64,000 bases of DNA from CAYJLF01 sp964371055. Its GTDB lineage: Bacteria > Eisenbacteria > RBG-16-71-46 > CAIMUX01. Positions 25,303-33,498 of the stretch are shown one piece after another. Position 1 is the first letter of the stretch. Each line of letters begins with the position of its first letter. The position numbers were made by a program, and so were the translations under genes. The notes under the pieces were generated by a model. The model made no database searches. It was not told the DNA's origin and saw only the letters and a list, made by a program, of their open reading frames with translations. The DNA lies in NCBI GenBank assembly GCA_964371055.1, contig CAYJLF010000003.1, positions 186,001-250,000 of the forward strand, written 5' to 3'.

Positions 25303-25794
25303 TCAGGTCCCTCGGGGACGGGGTGGAGCCGGCTCGATCGCGAATTCGAAGCGACGGGATTGGTGCCACCCCTCGGCCCGCCTGGGGTGGAGGGACAGCA
25401 CCGTGTGGTCCGGGTCGTCCGGGCCCAGCGGATAGTAACGCTCCCACCCGTCGTTCCAGATCGCCTGCCGGATCGCGACATCAGCGACGACGCTGAGTTC
25501 GCCCGTCAGCAGCAGGCCCTCGTAGTCGCGGACCAGGCAGTAGTAAACCGATGCGCGACGGTTCGCTGCGAGATGGAGAATCTTCGTCGATGAGGTATTG
25601 GTCGTGAAGTAGAGCAGGAAGTCATCCGCGTGCGAGGCGAAGAGGGGGGCCTGGCGCGGAAACCAGGACGGGTTCCTCAGGTTGAACATCGCCCGCGTGT
25701 GCGGATACCCGTGCTGGTCGATGGTCGTGAGGAAGGCCGCGTCGGCGGTCTCGAGCACGGTGCGCGCGACGGCGCGAAGCTCGGCGTCGGACAT
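25303..25794 (-). CDS. Pyridoxamine 5'-phosphate oxidase-family (FMN split-barrel) protein
   Basis: 163 residues with a split-barrel flavin-binding fold. Visible elements: AAFLTTIDQHGYPHTRAMF (first strands with the conserved GxPxxRxM/V-type turn), LLYFTTNTSSTKILHLAANRRASVYYCL (FMN phosphate-binding strand and helix) and GLLLTGELSVVAD. The C-terminal ILxxxP-type region is replaced by VLSLHPRRAEGWHQSRRFEFAIE. Proteins of this group include heme- or F420/FMN-binding reductases of unknown role; true PdxH is longer. Start has AAGGAG 11 bases upstream. Convergent with the ABC operon. Confidence 0.85.
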   Translation of the reverse strand: MSDAELRAVARTVLETADAAFLTTIDQHGYPHTRAMFNLRNPSWFPRQAPLFASHADDFLLYFTTNTSSTKILHLAANRRASVYYCLVRDYEGLLLTGELSVVADVAIRQAIWNDGWERYYPLGPDDPDHTVLSLHPRRAEGWHQSRRFEFAIEPAPPRPRGT

Positions 25795-25879
25795 GGTTCT
25801 GCCACTCCTTCCGTCAGACCACGCCCGCCGGAGTGCCCCCGGCCCCGCGCGGGGTTCGGATCCCGCCGTGAGCGGACGA

Positions 25880-26596
25880 TCAGATCTCGATATCCGGCCG
25901 ACCGCCCAGCTTCTCGTGCAGGGCGCGCTCGATCAGGTCCGCGGCGGGATCGATCCCGATTCCGGCGGTGTTGATCATGAGGTCGTATCCCAGGGGGGTG
26001 TCGATCGGATGGTGGAAGTACCCCTGGATGAAAGCGGCGCGTTCCTGGTCGGAGAGGTGCACCGTGCGCTCCGCCTCGTCCCGGCTGATCCCTTCGCGGG
26101 CCGCGACGGCTTCGACGCGGGTGGCGACCGGGGCGGTGATTCGCACGTGCAGGCCGCGGGCCGCGTCGAGCACGAAGTTGGCACCCCGCCCGACGATGAC
26201 GGCGCGACCGTGCAAGGCGACCGACGTGAGCACCGAGGCGAGATTGCGGAGATAATCTCCCTTGTCGAAGAGGCGACCCCGCACGATTCCCTGGACCCAG
26301 ATCTCCAGCGAGGAACGGGACCGCTCGTCGAGGAGTTCGAGGACGCGGTGATGCAGACGGTTCTCGCGTACCAGGACCTCGAGCAACTCGCGGTCGTAAA
26401 GCTGGTAATCGAGGCGTCGGGCCAGCGCGCGCGCGATCGCTCCTCCGCCGGCGCCCAGGGCCCGCGAGATGGTGATCCAGGGGCGGGTGGGAGGGGGCGT
26501 CACGGGCGCGTGCGGCGGTGTTTGCGCTCTCGCCTGGGCTTCCATTTCCCAGAGTTTGATCTGTCGATCGATGATCTGATGGACGCCGGACGTCAT
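25880..26596 (-). CDS. Cytidylate kinase-like family protein
   Basis: 238 residues from the ATG at 26596; a longer in-frame opening to 26638 adds only 14 residues. P-loop NTPase of the cytidylate kinase-like (AAA_26) group. ITISRALGAGGGAIARALARRL (about 40-61) holds the divergent P-loop, followed by YQLYDRELLEVLVREN, VIVGRGANFVLDAARGLHVRITAPVATRVEAVA, the lid-like ISRDEAERTVHLSDQERAAFIQGYF and YDLMINTAGIG. True Cmk enzymes have GxxGxGKS; this group has a relaxed loop and unknown physiological substrate. No other nucleotide-metabolism gene is nearby; tyrS follows downstream on the same strand but in the opposite order to an operon with close spacing. Confidence 0.86.
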   Translation of the reverse strand: MTSGVHQIIDRQIKLWEMEAQARAQTPPHAPVTPPPTRPWITISRALGAGGGAIARALARRLDYQLYDRELLEVLVRENRLHHRVLELLDERSRSSLEIWVQGIVRGRLFDKGDYLRNLASVLTSVALHGRAVIVGRGANFVLDAARGLHVRITAPVATRVEAVAAREGISRDEAERTVHLSDQERAAFIQGYFHHPIDTPLGYDLMINTAGIGIDPAADLIERALHEKLGGRPDIEI

Positions 26597-26689
26597 GGCC
26601 GCACCTGCTTTCCTGCCGCGGTGAGGTGGTGGCGCCAAGGAATGGTTTCCGGCTCCATGATACCACGCCGGGGCGTCGGGCGACGGGCG

Positions 26690-28060
26690 CTACTGCCGGA
26701 TGCGGTAGTACTTCCGCTTGCCCAGGCGGATGAGAAGACCGTCGCGACCGTCATAGACCGCGCCGGCCTCCCTGACCGTCTCCTGCTCGACGTAGAAACC
26801 GCCCTGTTGCATCAGCCGGCGGAACTCGCCCTTGCTGGCGATCAGTTTCTCACCGCCGCACTCGAGTGCGACGAGGAGATCGGGCCAGGCGAGGCTGCGG
26901 CCGCGGAGTTCGGCGGGGACGATGACATCCGGCACCTCGTCCGGGACCTCCTTCTCCTGCACCAGCGCGCGGAAGCGGTCGGCCGCCTCCCGGGCGGCCG
27001 GTTCGTCGTAGTACTGGCGGACAAGGCTGAACGCGACCTCCTTCTTGACGTCCATCGGGTTCACGCCCGGTTCGCGCAGACGGGCCTTGAGCTCGTCCAC
27101 CGTCTCCGGGTCGTAGTCCGTGGTGAGGTCGAGGTAGCTGTCGAGCATCTGATCCGCGATGCGCATGCACTTCCCGTACATGTCATCGGGCGAGTCGGTG
27201 ATGTTGATCGTGTTGCCGTACGACTTGGACATCTTCCGGCCGTCGGTCCCGGGGAGCAGCGGGAACGTCCAGATGATGTGCGGCTTCTGGCCGAAGTGCT
27301 CCTGAATCCATCGGCCGGCCAGCATGTTCAGGTGCTGGTCGTAGGCGCCGATCTGCACATCGCAGGAGAGGGCGTAGGCATCGTAGCCCTGCATCAGGCA
27401 GTAGAGCGTCTCATGGAAGCGCAGCGGCTCGCCGCGGTCCATACGCTCCCGGAAGTCGCGGCGGCTGACCACCCACTTCAGAGGGAAGATGGCGGCGAGC
27501 TCGACGATGTCCTTGAAGGCCAGCTTGCTCAGCCACTCGCCGTTGTAACGGACCTCGGTCTTCTCCGGGTCGAGCAGGCGAAACGCCTGGCTGGTGAAGT
27601 CCTTCGCGTTCTCGAGGATCTGCTCGTGGCCGATCCTCTGGCGCTCTTCCTTGCGTCCGGTCGGATCCCCGATCAGCGTGGTGTAGTCGCCGATGAGGAA
27701 CACCACATGGTGGCCGAGATTCTGGAAGACCCGCAGCTTCTGCAGGGGGACGAAGTGCCCGATGTGCAGGCTGCGCGCGGTGGCGTCGACCCCGAGATAG
27801 ACCCGGAGTGGCCGACCGTCCTTCAGCCGCTCCCGCAGTTCCACCGTCATCTGCTGGCGGAGGGATCGACCGGCGGGCGGAGAGATCGGGGCGCGTTCGC
27901 CGACGCCTGGTCCGGCCCCGGCCGGGGGCGGGACCGGGCCGCCGTCGTCGATCGCCTGGGTGGCCGCGAGGGAGTCGGCGCCGGCGTCGTTTCCCTCGAT
28001 CTCGTCGGCGAACTGGGTCCCGCGCAGGAGGCGCGCGATCTGCTTCTCGATGTCCATCAT
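26690..28060 (-). CDS. tyrS: Tyrosyl-tRNA synthetase
   Basis: Charges tRNA-Tyr with tyrosine. 456 residues from the ATG at 28060. Class I signatures HIGH at 99-102 and KMSKS at 276-280. FLIGDYTTLIGDPTGRKEER and GYDAYALSCDVQIGAYDQHLNMLAGR (tyrosine-binding region) are those of the TyrS type 2 (TyrZ-like) group. A C-terminal S4-like RNA-binding domain covers about 395-456 (ASKGEFRRLMQQGGFYVEQE). Odd feature: after the usual first helix (IEKQIARLLRGTQFADEIE) about 45 residues of Ala/Gly/Pro-rich, low-complexity sequence are inserted before RSLRQQMTVELRERLKDGRPLRVYLG. Normal proteins run straight through. The further upstream open frame (to 28999) is antisense to the methyltransferase gene and not coding. 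Confidence 0.94.
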   Translation of the reverse strand: MMDIEKQIARLLRGTQFADEIEGNDAGADSLAATQAIDDGGPVPPPAGAGPGVGERAPISPPAGRSLRQQMTVELRERLKDGRPLRVYLGVDATARSLHIGHFVPLQKLRVFQNLGHHVVFLIGDYTTLIGDPTGRKEERQRIGHEQILENAKDFTSQAFRLLDPEKTEVRYNGEWLSKLAFKDIVELAAIFPLKWVVSRRDFRERMDRGEPLRFHETLYCLMQGYDAYALSCDVQIGAYDQHLNMLAGRWIQEHFGQKPHIIWTFPLLPGTDGRKMSKSYGNTINITDSPDDMYGKCMRIADQMLDSYLDLTTDYDPETVDELKARLREPGVNPMDVKKEVAFSLVRQYYDEPAAREAADRFRALVQEKEVPDEVPDVIVPAELRGRSLAWPDLLVALECGGEKLIASKGEFRRLMQQGGFYVEQETVREAGAVYDGRDGLLIRLGKRKYYRIRQ

Positions 28061-28261
28061 GTCGATCCCTCTGTCCTTCTGTTCGGCCGGATGGGGCTCT
28101 CTGCGGGCGGGAAGAACGGTCGCGGAGCCTGCCCGCACATCCCGACAGGGACCGAGTCTAGCACACGGGGCGGTGCGACCGGTCCTTTCGGCGGGTGCCG
28201 CTCGGCCGTCCGTGCTACGCTCGATCGTCCGTCTCCGACATCCGGACCGGGGGGCCATCCG

Positions 28262-29776
28262 ATGCATCTTCCTTCGATCGACCGGCTGCGTGAGCTCGAT
28301 GACGACCAACTCGAGGCGCTCCGTGGCGGCCTGCTGGAGGCGGGGTATACGCCCGAGGTGCTCGGGTTGGCCGAGTCGGTCCCGGCGGTCTTCCTCGACC
28401 CGCTGCGACTGCCGGTGGTGCAGGATGTGCTGAGACAGGATGGTTCCCCGGGCGCGCAGCTGGCGCGGCTTCTCACCTACCACGATCTCTGTACGCGCAC
28501 GGAGCTCGAGTCGTCCGTGGGAAGCGATCTGCTCGGGCTGATGCTCCAGTCGGGACTGATCGAGGAGACCGCCGGCCCGCCGCCCTCGATCCGGAGCCGG
28601 TTCCAGCTCGTGCCGGTCGCGGATCTCTACTTCGTTTCCGATCCGATGGAAGCGGGGGGAGAGGCGGTGATGGGTCCGGGCCAGACTACCTTCCCGCTCA
28701 TGCGTTTCGCCGCCGGTCTGTCGGGATCGACCGTGCTCGATATCGGCTGTGGAGCGGGCGCGATCGCTCTGTCGGCGGCCCGGCGCGGGGCGCGCGCGAT
28801 CGGGGTGGATATCAATCCGCGGGCCGTCGAGTTGGCGCGATGGAACAGCCGATTCAACCGCTGCGCAGCCGAGTTCCGGTGTGGCGACCTGACGGCGCCG
28901 GTGCGGGGAGAGCGGTTCGACCTCGTCCTGGCGCAACCGCCGTTCGTCATGAAGCCGGACGCGACCCCCGCGGTGACCTACCTCCACGGCGGGAGCCACG
29001 GCGACGAACTGGCGATGCGCTTGATCGGAGAGTTGCCGGGCGTGCTGGCGGCCGGCGGCGCCGCGGCGATCCTGCTAGACACCGCGCAGCGATCCGGGGG
29101 GACCTTTGTCCAGAAGGTGCGGGAGGGTCTCGGAGCGGCGCCCGTCGACCTGGCCGCCCTGCTGACGGAAGGGGTTCCCTCGGTCGTGCAGGCCATGGCG
29201 TATGCGTCGCTCGAGGATCCCTCGCTGGGATCCCACTATGCGGAGGCGGCGATCCGGTACCGTCGGCACCTCGCCGATCTGGAGATCACGGGGTTCCATC
29301 ACGCACTTCTGTTCGTGCGGGCGCCGTCGGCGCCGGCGTCCGGGGGGCGGTACTCGATCCAGCTCCAGGTGCGTTCTCTCGGCGCCGTGGAGCCGGTCCA
29401 CGTCCGGTCGCTCTTCGACGCCCTCGATCTGGCCGCACGCCCGGATGACGAGTTGGTGGCCGCGGCGGTGTCACTCGCCGAGGAGACCCGTTGGATCGAG
29501 GAGCGTCCCGGTCCCTCGCCGGCGGTCGAGCCGGTCTGCCGCGTCCGGCTTGCTCCCTCGTCTCCGTTTCTCGAGATGGAGGTGCCGGCCGCCGCGTTCG
29601 CGCTCTTCGAGATCCTGGGCGAGGTGCCGACGGTCGGCGAGGCGGTGAGCCGCTATGCCCGTCTCTGCGAGTGCGATGAGTCGGAGGTTCGCGACCAGGT
29701 GATCGGTTTCGTCCGACAGGGTCTGACGCGCGGCGCGCTCCGACCGCGCGTGGTTCCGGGCCAAGGACCGCGTTAA
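28262..29776 (+). CDS. Class I SAM-dependent methyltransferase, PrmB/RlmG-like
   Basis: 504 residues. The N-terminal 140 residues contain a winged-helix-like segment (LARLLTYHDLCTRTELESSVGSDLLGLMLQSGLIEE). The methyltransferase core has motif I VLDIGCGAG at 158-166 and the acidic GVDINPRAVELARWN. The motif IV is AQPPF (Gln225-Pro-Pro-Phe228), where N6/N5-methylases of the HemK/PrmC/RlmG class usually have Asn/Asp/Ser. The C-terminal 150 residues (from about 350) form a separate module of unknown role. The substrate could be a ribosomal protein, RNA or small molecule. The weak ribosome-binding site and the large upstream open frame argue for this ATG by homology only. Divergent from tyrS. Confidence 0.85.
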   Translation: MHLPSIDRLRELDDDQLEALRGGLLEAGYTPEVLGLAESVPAVFLDPLRLPVVQDVLRQDGSPGAQLARLLTYHDLCTRTELESSVGSDLLGLMLQSGLIEETAGPPPSIRSRFQLVPVADLYFVSDPMEAGGEAVMGPGQTTFPLMRFAAGLSGSTVLDIGCGAGAIALSAARRGARAIGVDINPRAVELARWNSRFNRCAAEFRCGDLTAPVRGERFDLVLAQPPFVMKPDATPAVTYLHGGSHGDELAMRLIGELPGVLAAGGAAAILLDTAQRSGGTFVQKVREGLGAAPVDLAALLTEGVPSVVQAMAYASLEDPSLGSHYAEAAIRYRRHLADLEITGFHHALLFVRAPSAPASGGRYSIQLQVRSLGAVEPVHVRSLFDALDLAARPDDELVAAAVSLAEETRWIEERPGPSPAVEPVCRVRLAPSSPFLEMEVPAAAFALFEILGEVPTVGEAVSRYARLCECDESEVRDQVIGFVRQGLTRGALRPRVVPGQGPR

Positions 29777-30909
29777 GGACTCGCCGTGACCTGGGCGCGG
29801 CTGTAGTCGAGGATCAGCCTGGTGTTGGGATCATTCGCGGTGACTTCGTAGCGCAGCGTGACATCGACACCGGTCTTGCTGTTCCTGACGCGGAAGGTGT
29901 TCCAGCCGCCTGGAAGACGGGCGCGGAATCGTCCGGCCTGGTTTCGGTTCGACGACTCCTGGTTCAGGTAGACCTCGGCCCAACCGGGCGACGTGCCGAT
30001 CAGGTACTCGCGCGAAATCGTCGGAGCGGGTTCGCTGCGGCCGCTCGCGCTTCCTGGAGTCGTGGGTGGCTCCGCCGCGGCCCCTCGCGGGCGCAACACC
30101 CCGCCGCCGGTCCCGGGCTGGCCGCCGGCGGCCAGGCGCACCGTTCCCTCCCATGGCTCGTGTCCGGCCAGTTCCAGCCGGAGTTTGTGCTCGCCCGGAT
30201 CGAGATCCTGCAGCAGCGTCGGCGCCGTACGGCCGGTCGGACGGCCGTCAACGAGGACCGAGGCTCCGGGCGGATCCGAGACGACTTGCATAGAAGCGCG
30301 AGCGCTCGCGGTCGGGACCAGCGGCGCGTGCAGAGTGTTGCTTTCCCCCGGCACGAGCACGACATCCCACGCATAGGGCTGATGTCCGCTGAGGAGGACC
30401 CTGACTTCGTGGCGACCGCCGGAGACCTCGGGGAGGACGAGCGGGGTTCTTCCGGACTCGACGCCATCCAGCTCAACGGCCGCGCCGCTCGGTTCCGAGG
30501 TTACCTCGAGACGCGTGGTCAGCCGGTCACTGTCGGCCGCGGACGGCTCGAGCCAGATCGTCTTCACACCGGACGCCAGAGCGGCCGCTTCGATCTCATA
30601 CGCGTCGGCGAAGTCATAGTTCGCCTCGCTGGATTCGTCGGACTGGGTCAGGCGAAGTCGAAGGGCGTTGCCGCCGGCCGCCGTCAGGAGGCAGGTGATC
30701 CGCCCCTTCTCGTCCGAGACGCCCAGACGACGGTCCACGCCGGCGAGGCGGGCTTCGATGCCCGCGACGGGGCGGTTGTCCTTGTCGCGAAGCAGCAGCG
30801 TGAACTCCTGCTCCTTCGGGCCGCACCCGGAACCGGCGAAGAGCAGCCACAGGCCGGCCAGCAGCGCGAGGTGCCACGACAGGTTGCAGGGGCGGGGCTT
30901 CATCGGCAT
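29773..30909 (-). CDS. Lipoprotein with two PEGA domains
   Basis: 378 residues. Signal peptide with lipobox FAGSGC (Cys29), so probably anchored in the outer or inner membrane. A carboxypeptidase-regulatory-like domain (about 35-100; FTLLLRDKDNRPVAGIEARLAG) is followed by two PEGA modules: LEVTSEPSGAAVELDGVESGRTPL (about 132) and MQVVSDPPGASVLVDGRPTGRTAP (about 205). A Pro/Gly/Ser-rich spacer and a final beta domain (YLIGTSPGWAEVYLNQE) close the protein. PEGA domains are small surface-associated beta modules common in lipoproteins and kinases of unknown binding partner. The stop overlaps the convergent methyltransferase end by 4 bp. Confidence 0.85.
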   Translation of the reverse strand: MPMKPRPCNLSWHLALLAGLWLLFAGSGCGPKEQEFTLLLRDKDNRPVAGIEARLAGVDRRLGVSDEKGRITCLLTAAGGNALRLRLTQSDESSEANYDFADAYEIEAAALASGVKTIWLEPSAADSDRLTTRLEVTSEPSGAAVELDGVESGRTPLVLPEVSGGRHEVRVLLSGHQPYAWDVVLVPGESNTLHAPLVPTASARASMQVVSDPPGASVLVDGRPTGRTAPTLLQDLDPGEHKLRLELAGHEPWEGTVRLAAGGQPGTGGGVLRPRGAAAEPPTTPGSASGRSEPAPTISREYLIGTSPGWAEVYLNQESSNRNQAGRFRARLPGGWNTFRVRNSKTGVDVTLRYEVTANDPNTRLILDYSRAQVTASP

Positions 30910-31006
30910 GGTCCTCGTTGATCGATGTCGAGACTCGATTCGGGGCGAGTCTCGAACGCGTTGCCGGCCGTGTCAATGGCGTGCCCGCCGGGCAACGTGT
31001 CGCGGG

Positions 31007-31990
31007 TCAGTCGCCCGTCGGGACGGCGTCGACCGCAAGCTCGACCTGGGCCTGGGGACTGAGCGACGTCAGCGGAGGCGCCATCCCTTCGGCGGCGGGC
31101 CCGAATCGAACCTGGAGCTGTCCGGACCCTCCCGGCAAGGCGATCGGCCGCTCGGACCAGGACGAGAGGTCGAGGCGAAGGTCGCCGACCACGCGGTAGA
31201 TCCTCGAGGGGCCGATCGCCTCGAGTTCCGTGATCAGGACGAGTCCGTCGGGCGGAGAGGTGAAGTCGAAGGAGGCGCCGGGATGGAGCGGTTCGGTCGG
31301 CGGATGCACCTGCGTTCCGGTCACGGTGAGCGGAGCGAACTGGATCGCTCGGCCGGGCGGTAGCGCCGTGACCTGTCCGTCCAGCCGCACGACCTCGGGG
31401 CTCCGCTCGTACGGCTCCAGCGAGTGACTCAGCTCCCGGAAGGCGAAGGTCTCGCGATGCCAGGGAGTGTCGATCGACGCGAGCTGCGCGCGCGCGGCGG
31501 CCGTCAGCGTCGCGCCTCGCCTGAGACGCCCGACCGGGCCGAGATCCGCCAGTTCGCGGGCCGCTGCCTCACGCTCGCGCGCCGTCGCGCGCAGCGACTC
31601 GCTACCCGCCTCTACCAGTCCGGCCAGGTGCCGAACTCGTGCCGCTGCTGTCGGATGCAGGAACCTCCACCAGCCCGTCCCGGCCGCGCGGAGGCGGAGC
31701 GCGGTCTCGTGCATCGACGCTCCGGCCGGGTTGCGGAGGCAATCGGCCCCGATGCGCTGGAAGTGAAGGCTGGTCAGCATAACCCAGACGGTGGCCGGAA
31801 CGATCAGCAGCCAGGGAAGCAAGGCGACCATGCCGCCTGACCCACGATGCCGGGCGCTGCGATCACCGTTCTCCCGGACGACGCTCGTGACCGGATGGCG
31901 ATCCCCGGGCAGCGCCTGCCAGAGAAGGTTACCGATCAGGCGGCCGGCCAGTCCGATCGCGGAGACGCGAAACTCGGCGCCGGGTCTCAT
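31007..31990 (-). CDS. Membrane protein with an M48-peptidase-like remnant, unknown function
   Basis: 327 residues, ATG at 31990 overlapping the upstream stop (ATGA). One TM helix at about residues 54-73 (MVALLPWLLIVPATVWVML). The segment just after it (SLHFQRIGADCL then ALRLRAAGTGWWRFLHPTAAARVRHLAGL) resembles the end of M48/HtpX peptidases, where the third zinc ligand region is followed by a P-x-x-x-R-I-x-x-L helix. The HExxH itself is absent. The C-terminal half (about 170-327) is beta-rich with LELD-type strands and no recognised domain. Not part of the T6SS run on the opposite strand, but divergent from it. Confidence 0.5.
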   Translation of the reverse strand: MRPGAEFRVSAIGLAGRLIGNLLWQALPGDRHPVTSVVRENGDRSARHRGSGGMVALLPWLLIVPATVWVMLTSLHFQRIGADCLRNPAGASMHETALRLRAAGTGWWRFLHPTAAARVRHLAGLVEAGSESLRATAREREAAARELADLGPVGRLRRGATLTAAARAQLASIDTPWHRETFAFRELSHSLEPYERSPEVVRLDGQVTALPPGRAIQFAPLTVTGTQVHPPTEPLHPGASFDFTSPPDGLVLITELEAIGPSRIYRVVGDLRLDLSSWSERPIALPGGSGQLQVRFGPAAEGMAPPLTSLSPQAQVELAVDAVPTGD

Positions 31991-32229
31991 GGTTGCACGG
32001 CCGTTCCGCCGGCCGGGTTGAGGGCCCGGTGAAGAGGATCCAGGGCGTGGAGTGGCTGGCGCATTCCTGCAGAGAGCAGCAGCGCCAGGATCAGGCACCC
32101 CGCCAGGAGCAACACCCGGAAACGCAGACGTCTCGCCACCTCTCCCGGCGCATCGCCCGAGAGGCGGTGCCAGGGATCGGTGGGAGCATCCGGGGGCATG
32201 CTCGGCGAGCCGGACGCGGACTTGACCAT
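31987..32229 (-). CDS. Single-pass membrane protein of 80 residues, unknown
   Basis: ATG at 32229 (in-frame ATG at 32241 would make the mRNA nearly leaderless). A Pro/Ser-rich N-terminus, a basic stretch (ARRLRFR) and one TM helix (about residues 38-55, VLLLAGCLILALLLSAG), then 25 mostly hydrophilic residues. Inside-out topology with the N-terminus cytoplasmic is likely. It overlaps the following gene by 4 bp (ATGA), so the two are translated together and may form a complex. No homologue is recognised. Confidence 0.6.
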   Translation of the reverse strand: MVKSASGSPSMPPDAPTDPWHRLSGDAPGEVARRLRFRVLLLAGCLILALLLSAGMRQPLHALDPLHRALNPAGGTAVQP

Positions 32230-32248
32230 CTGTGGTGCCATCTCCAGT

Positions 32249-32276
32249 ATGATAGCCGGTCTTACGGTCAGTGCAA
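32249..32276 (-). promoter_or_regulatory. Promoter for the 80-residue membrane protein pair
   Basis: On the minus strand TTGCAC (complement of 32271-32276), 16-bp spacer, TATCAT (complement of 32249-32254), placing the start near 32242. No clear plus-strand promoter for the T6SS run is visible here. Confidence 0.4.
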
Positions 32277-32305
32277 TTCGGGGTGGTTGCCGCGCAGGGA
32301 GAAGC

Positions 32306-32920
32306 ATGGGCGATTACGGGGACGGGTACGCGTCGAGACCAGGGTCCTCTGATGCCGCGTCGCCGGACCGTGCCGAGGAGGTCGTCGCCCTACTTGTCCG
32401 GATCATCCAGGACCTCCTGCGAGGACGGGATGAGTTCCGTCGGGCCTACGGACTGCCGGGTTCGGTCAGGTCGGATACGACGGAAGATCCGGCGAACTTC
32501 GCGCGCCGGCTTCTCCGTGCAGATGCGGCGCCCGATGCGCGCCGGGCTCTCCAGGAGTGGATGGCGGAGCTGATGCTGCACCAGGCGGGGCTGCTCGAGG
32601 GGTACCAGTCTGCCGCCCAGAGCGGAACGCGCGTGGTGCTCGATCTGCTGGACCCGGTCGAGCTTGCCGAGACCGTGCGTCGCGGAGCGGTGCGCATGGG
32701 ACCGTGGCGGTTCTCCGCGCAATCCGGGCCACTCCTGCAACAGGCGGTCTGGGAAGAGTTCCTGCGCCGTTTCCGCGACCTGCGAAGGATGGACCCGGCC
32801 GAGTACGAACGATTCTCCCGCGATGGTTTTCGCGCGGGATACGAGGCGTTTCAACAGGCGAGGGGTGGCCGGGATCCGGAGTCGCCCGGCCCGGAGAGGG
32901 GAGAAGGAGGAGTCTCGTGA
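32306..32920 (+). CDS. T6SS-associated protein resembling the TagH C-terminal domain, no FHA domain
   Basis: 204 residues, ATG after GGGAG. First gene of the T6SS run. The C-terminal section (about 105-195; VLDLLDPVELAETVRRGAVRMGP..., WEEFLRRFRDLRRMDPAEYERFSRDGFRAGYEAF) follows the pattern of the domain found after the FHA domain in TagH/Fha1-type proteins (D-L-L-D-P, F-x-x-x-F followed by Y-E-x-F). No FHA phosphopeptide-binding domain is present, so no threonine-phosphorylation sensing is expected from it. The role in T6SS assembly is inferred from position and domain likeness. It overlaps tssJ start by 4 bp (GTGA). Confidence 0.65.
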   Translation: MGDYGDGYASRPGSSDAASPDRAEEVVALLVRIIQDLLRGRDEFRRAYGLPGSVRSDTTEDPANFARRLLRADAAPDARRALQEWMAELMLHQAGLLEGYQSAAQSGTRVVLDLLDPVELAETVRRGAVRMGPWRFSAQSGPLLQQAVWEEFLRRFRDLRRMDPAEYERFSRDGFRAGYEAFQQARGGRDPESPGPERGEGGVS

Positions 32921-33468
32921 GCAGGCGGATCCCGAGTCGCGTTCGAAGGTCCTCGTGGTCGAAAGTGGTGAAGCGGGTCACGCGGGCGATGGCCCTGGCC
33001 GGCATCGTGACGGCGGCTGCGACCTCCGGCTGCGGCCTCTTCGGAGGCGGCAAGAGCGCCCCGCCCGGTACGACGGGGGCCGCGTCGACCGGCGAGGAGA
33101 GGAAGATCCGGTTCGTGGCCGGGGCTGAACTCAACACGTGCGGCGAGGGCCCGGCCAACGCGCTCGGTGTGCGCGTCTATCAACTCGTCGGCGACGCCGC
33201 GATCAGCGGCGCACCGCAAGCGGCGCTGTGGGAGAACGACGAGGCGGAGCTGGGGGATGAGCTGGTCGACCGCCAGGAGTTCTTCCTCGATCCGAAGCAG
33301 ACGCTGGAGATCAAGTTGAGCCTCAAGGTGGACGTGCGCTACGTCGCAGTCGTGGGCAACTTCTGTCAGACGGAAGGCGAGTGCTGGCGGTGGATCCAGC
33401 CGGTCGGCCGGCTTGGGAACGACACCATCCTGGAGTTCGGGGAGACTTGCGTGGCGCCGGCCCGCTAG
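32917..33468 (+). CDS. tssJ: T6SS outer-membrane lipoprotein TssJ
   Basis: Anchors the TssM periplasmic domain at the outer membrane as part of the TssJLM membrane complex. 183 residues from a GTG that overlaps the upstream stop and follows AAGGAGG. Signal sequence with lipobox AATSGC (Cys39) after a basic N-terminus. The mature beta-sandwich has the family core ALGVRVYQLVGDAAISGAP, ALWENDEAELGDELVDRQEFFLDP and VRYVAVVGNFCQTEGECWRWIQPV. Asp as the residue after Cys (a retention signal in E. coli) is not present; Gly follows. Confidence 0.9.
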   Translation: MSRRIPSRVRRSSWSKVVKRVTRAMALAGIVTAAATSGCGLFGGGKSAPPGTTGAASTGEERKIRFVAGAELNTCGEGPANALGVRVYQLVGDAAISGAPQAALWENDEAELGDELVDRQEFFLDPKQTLEIKLSLKVDVRYVAVVGNFCQTEGECWRWIQPVGRLGNDTILEFGETCVAPAR

Positions 33469-33498
33469 CGGCTGCCCCGGAAAAGTCCGGAGGAATCG

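Noticed and set aside
25682..28261. Long in-frame extension upstream of the methyltransferase
   Set aside because: Antisense to tyrS and the cytidylate-kinase-like gene; no ribosome-binding site or family match, so the ATG at 28262 is used.
28061..28999. Upstream extension of the tyrS frame
   Set aside because: Antisense to the methyltransferase gene; conserved TyrS sequence starts only after 28060.
32222..32253. TTGACC...TATGAT as the plus-strand T6SS promoter
   Set aside because: The 20-bp spacer is too long for a normal sigma70 promoter.
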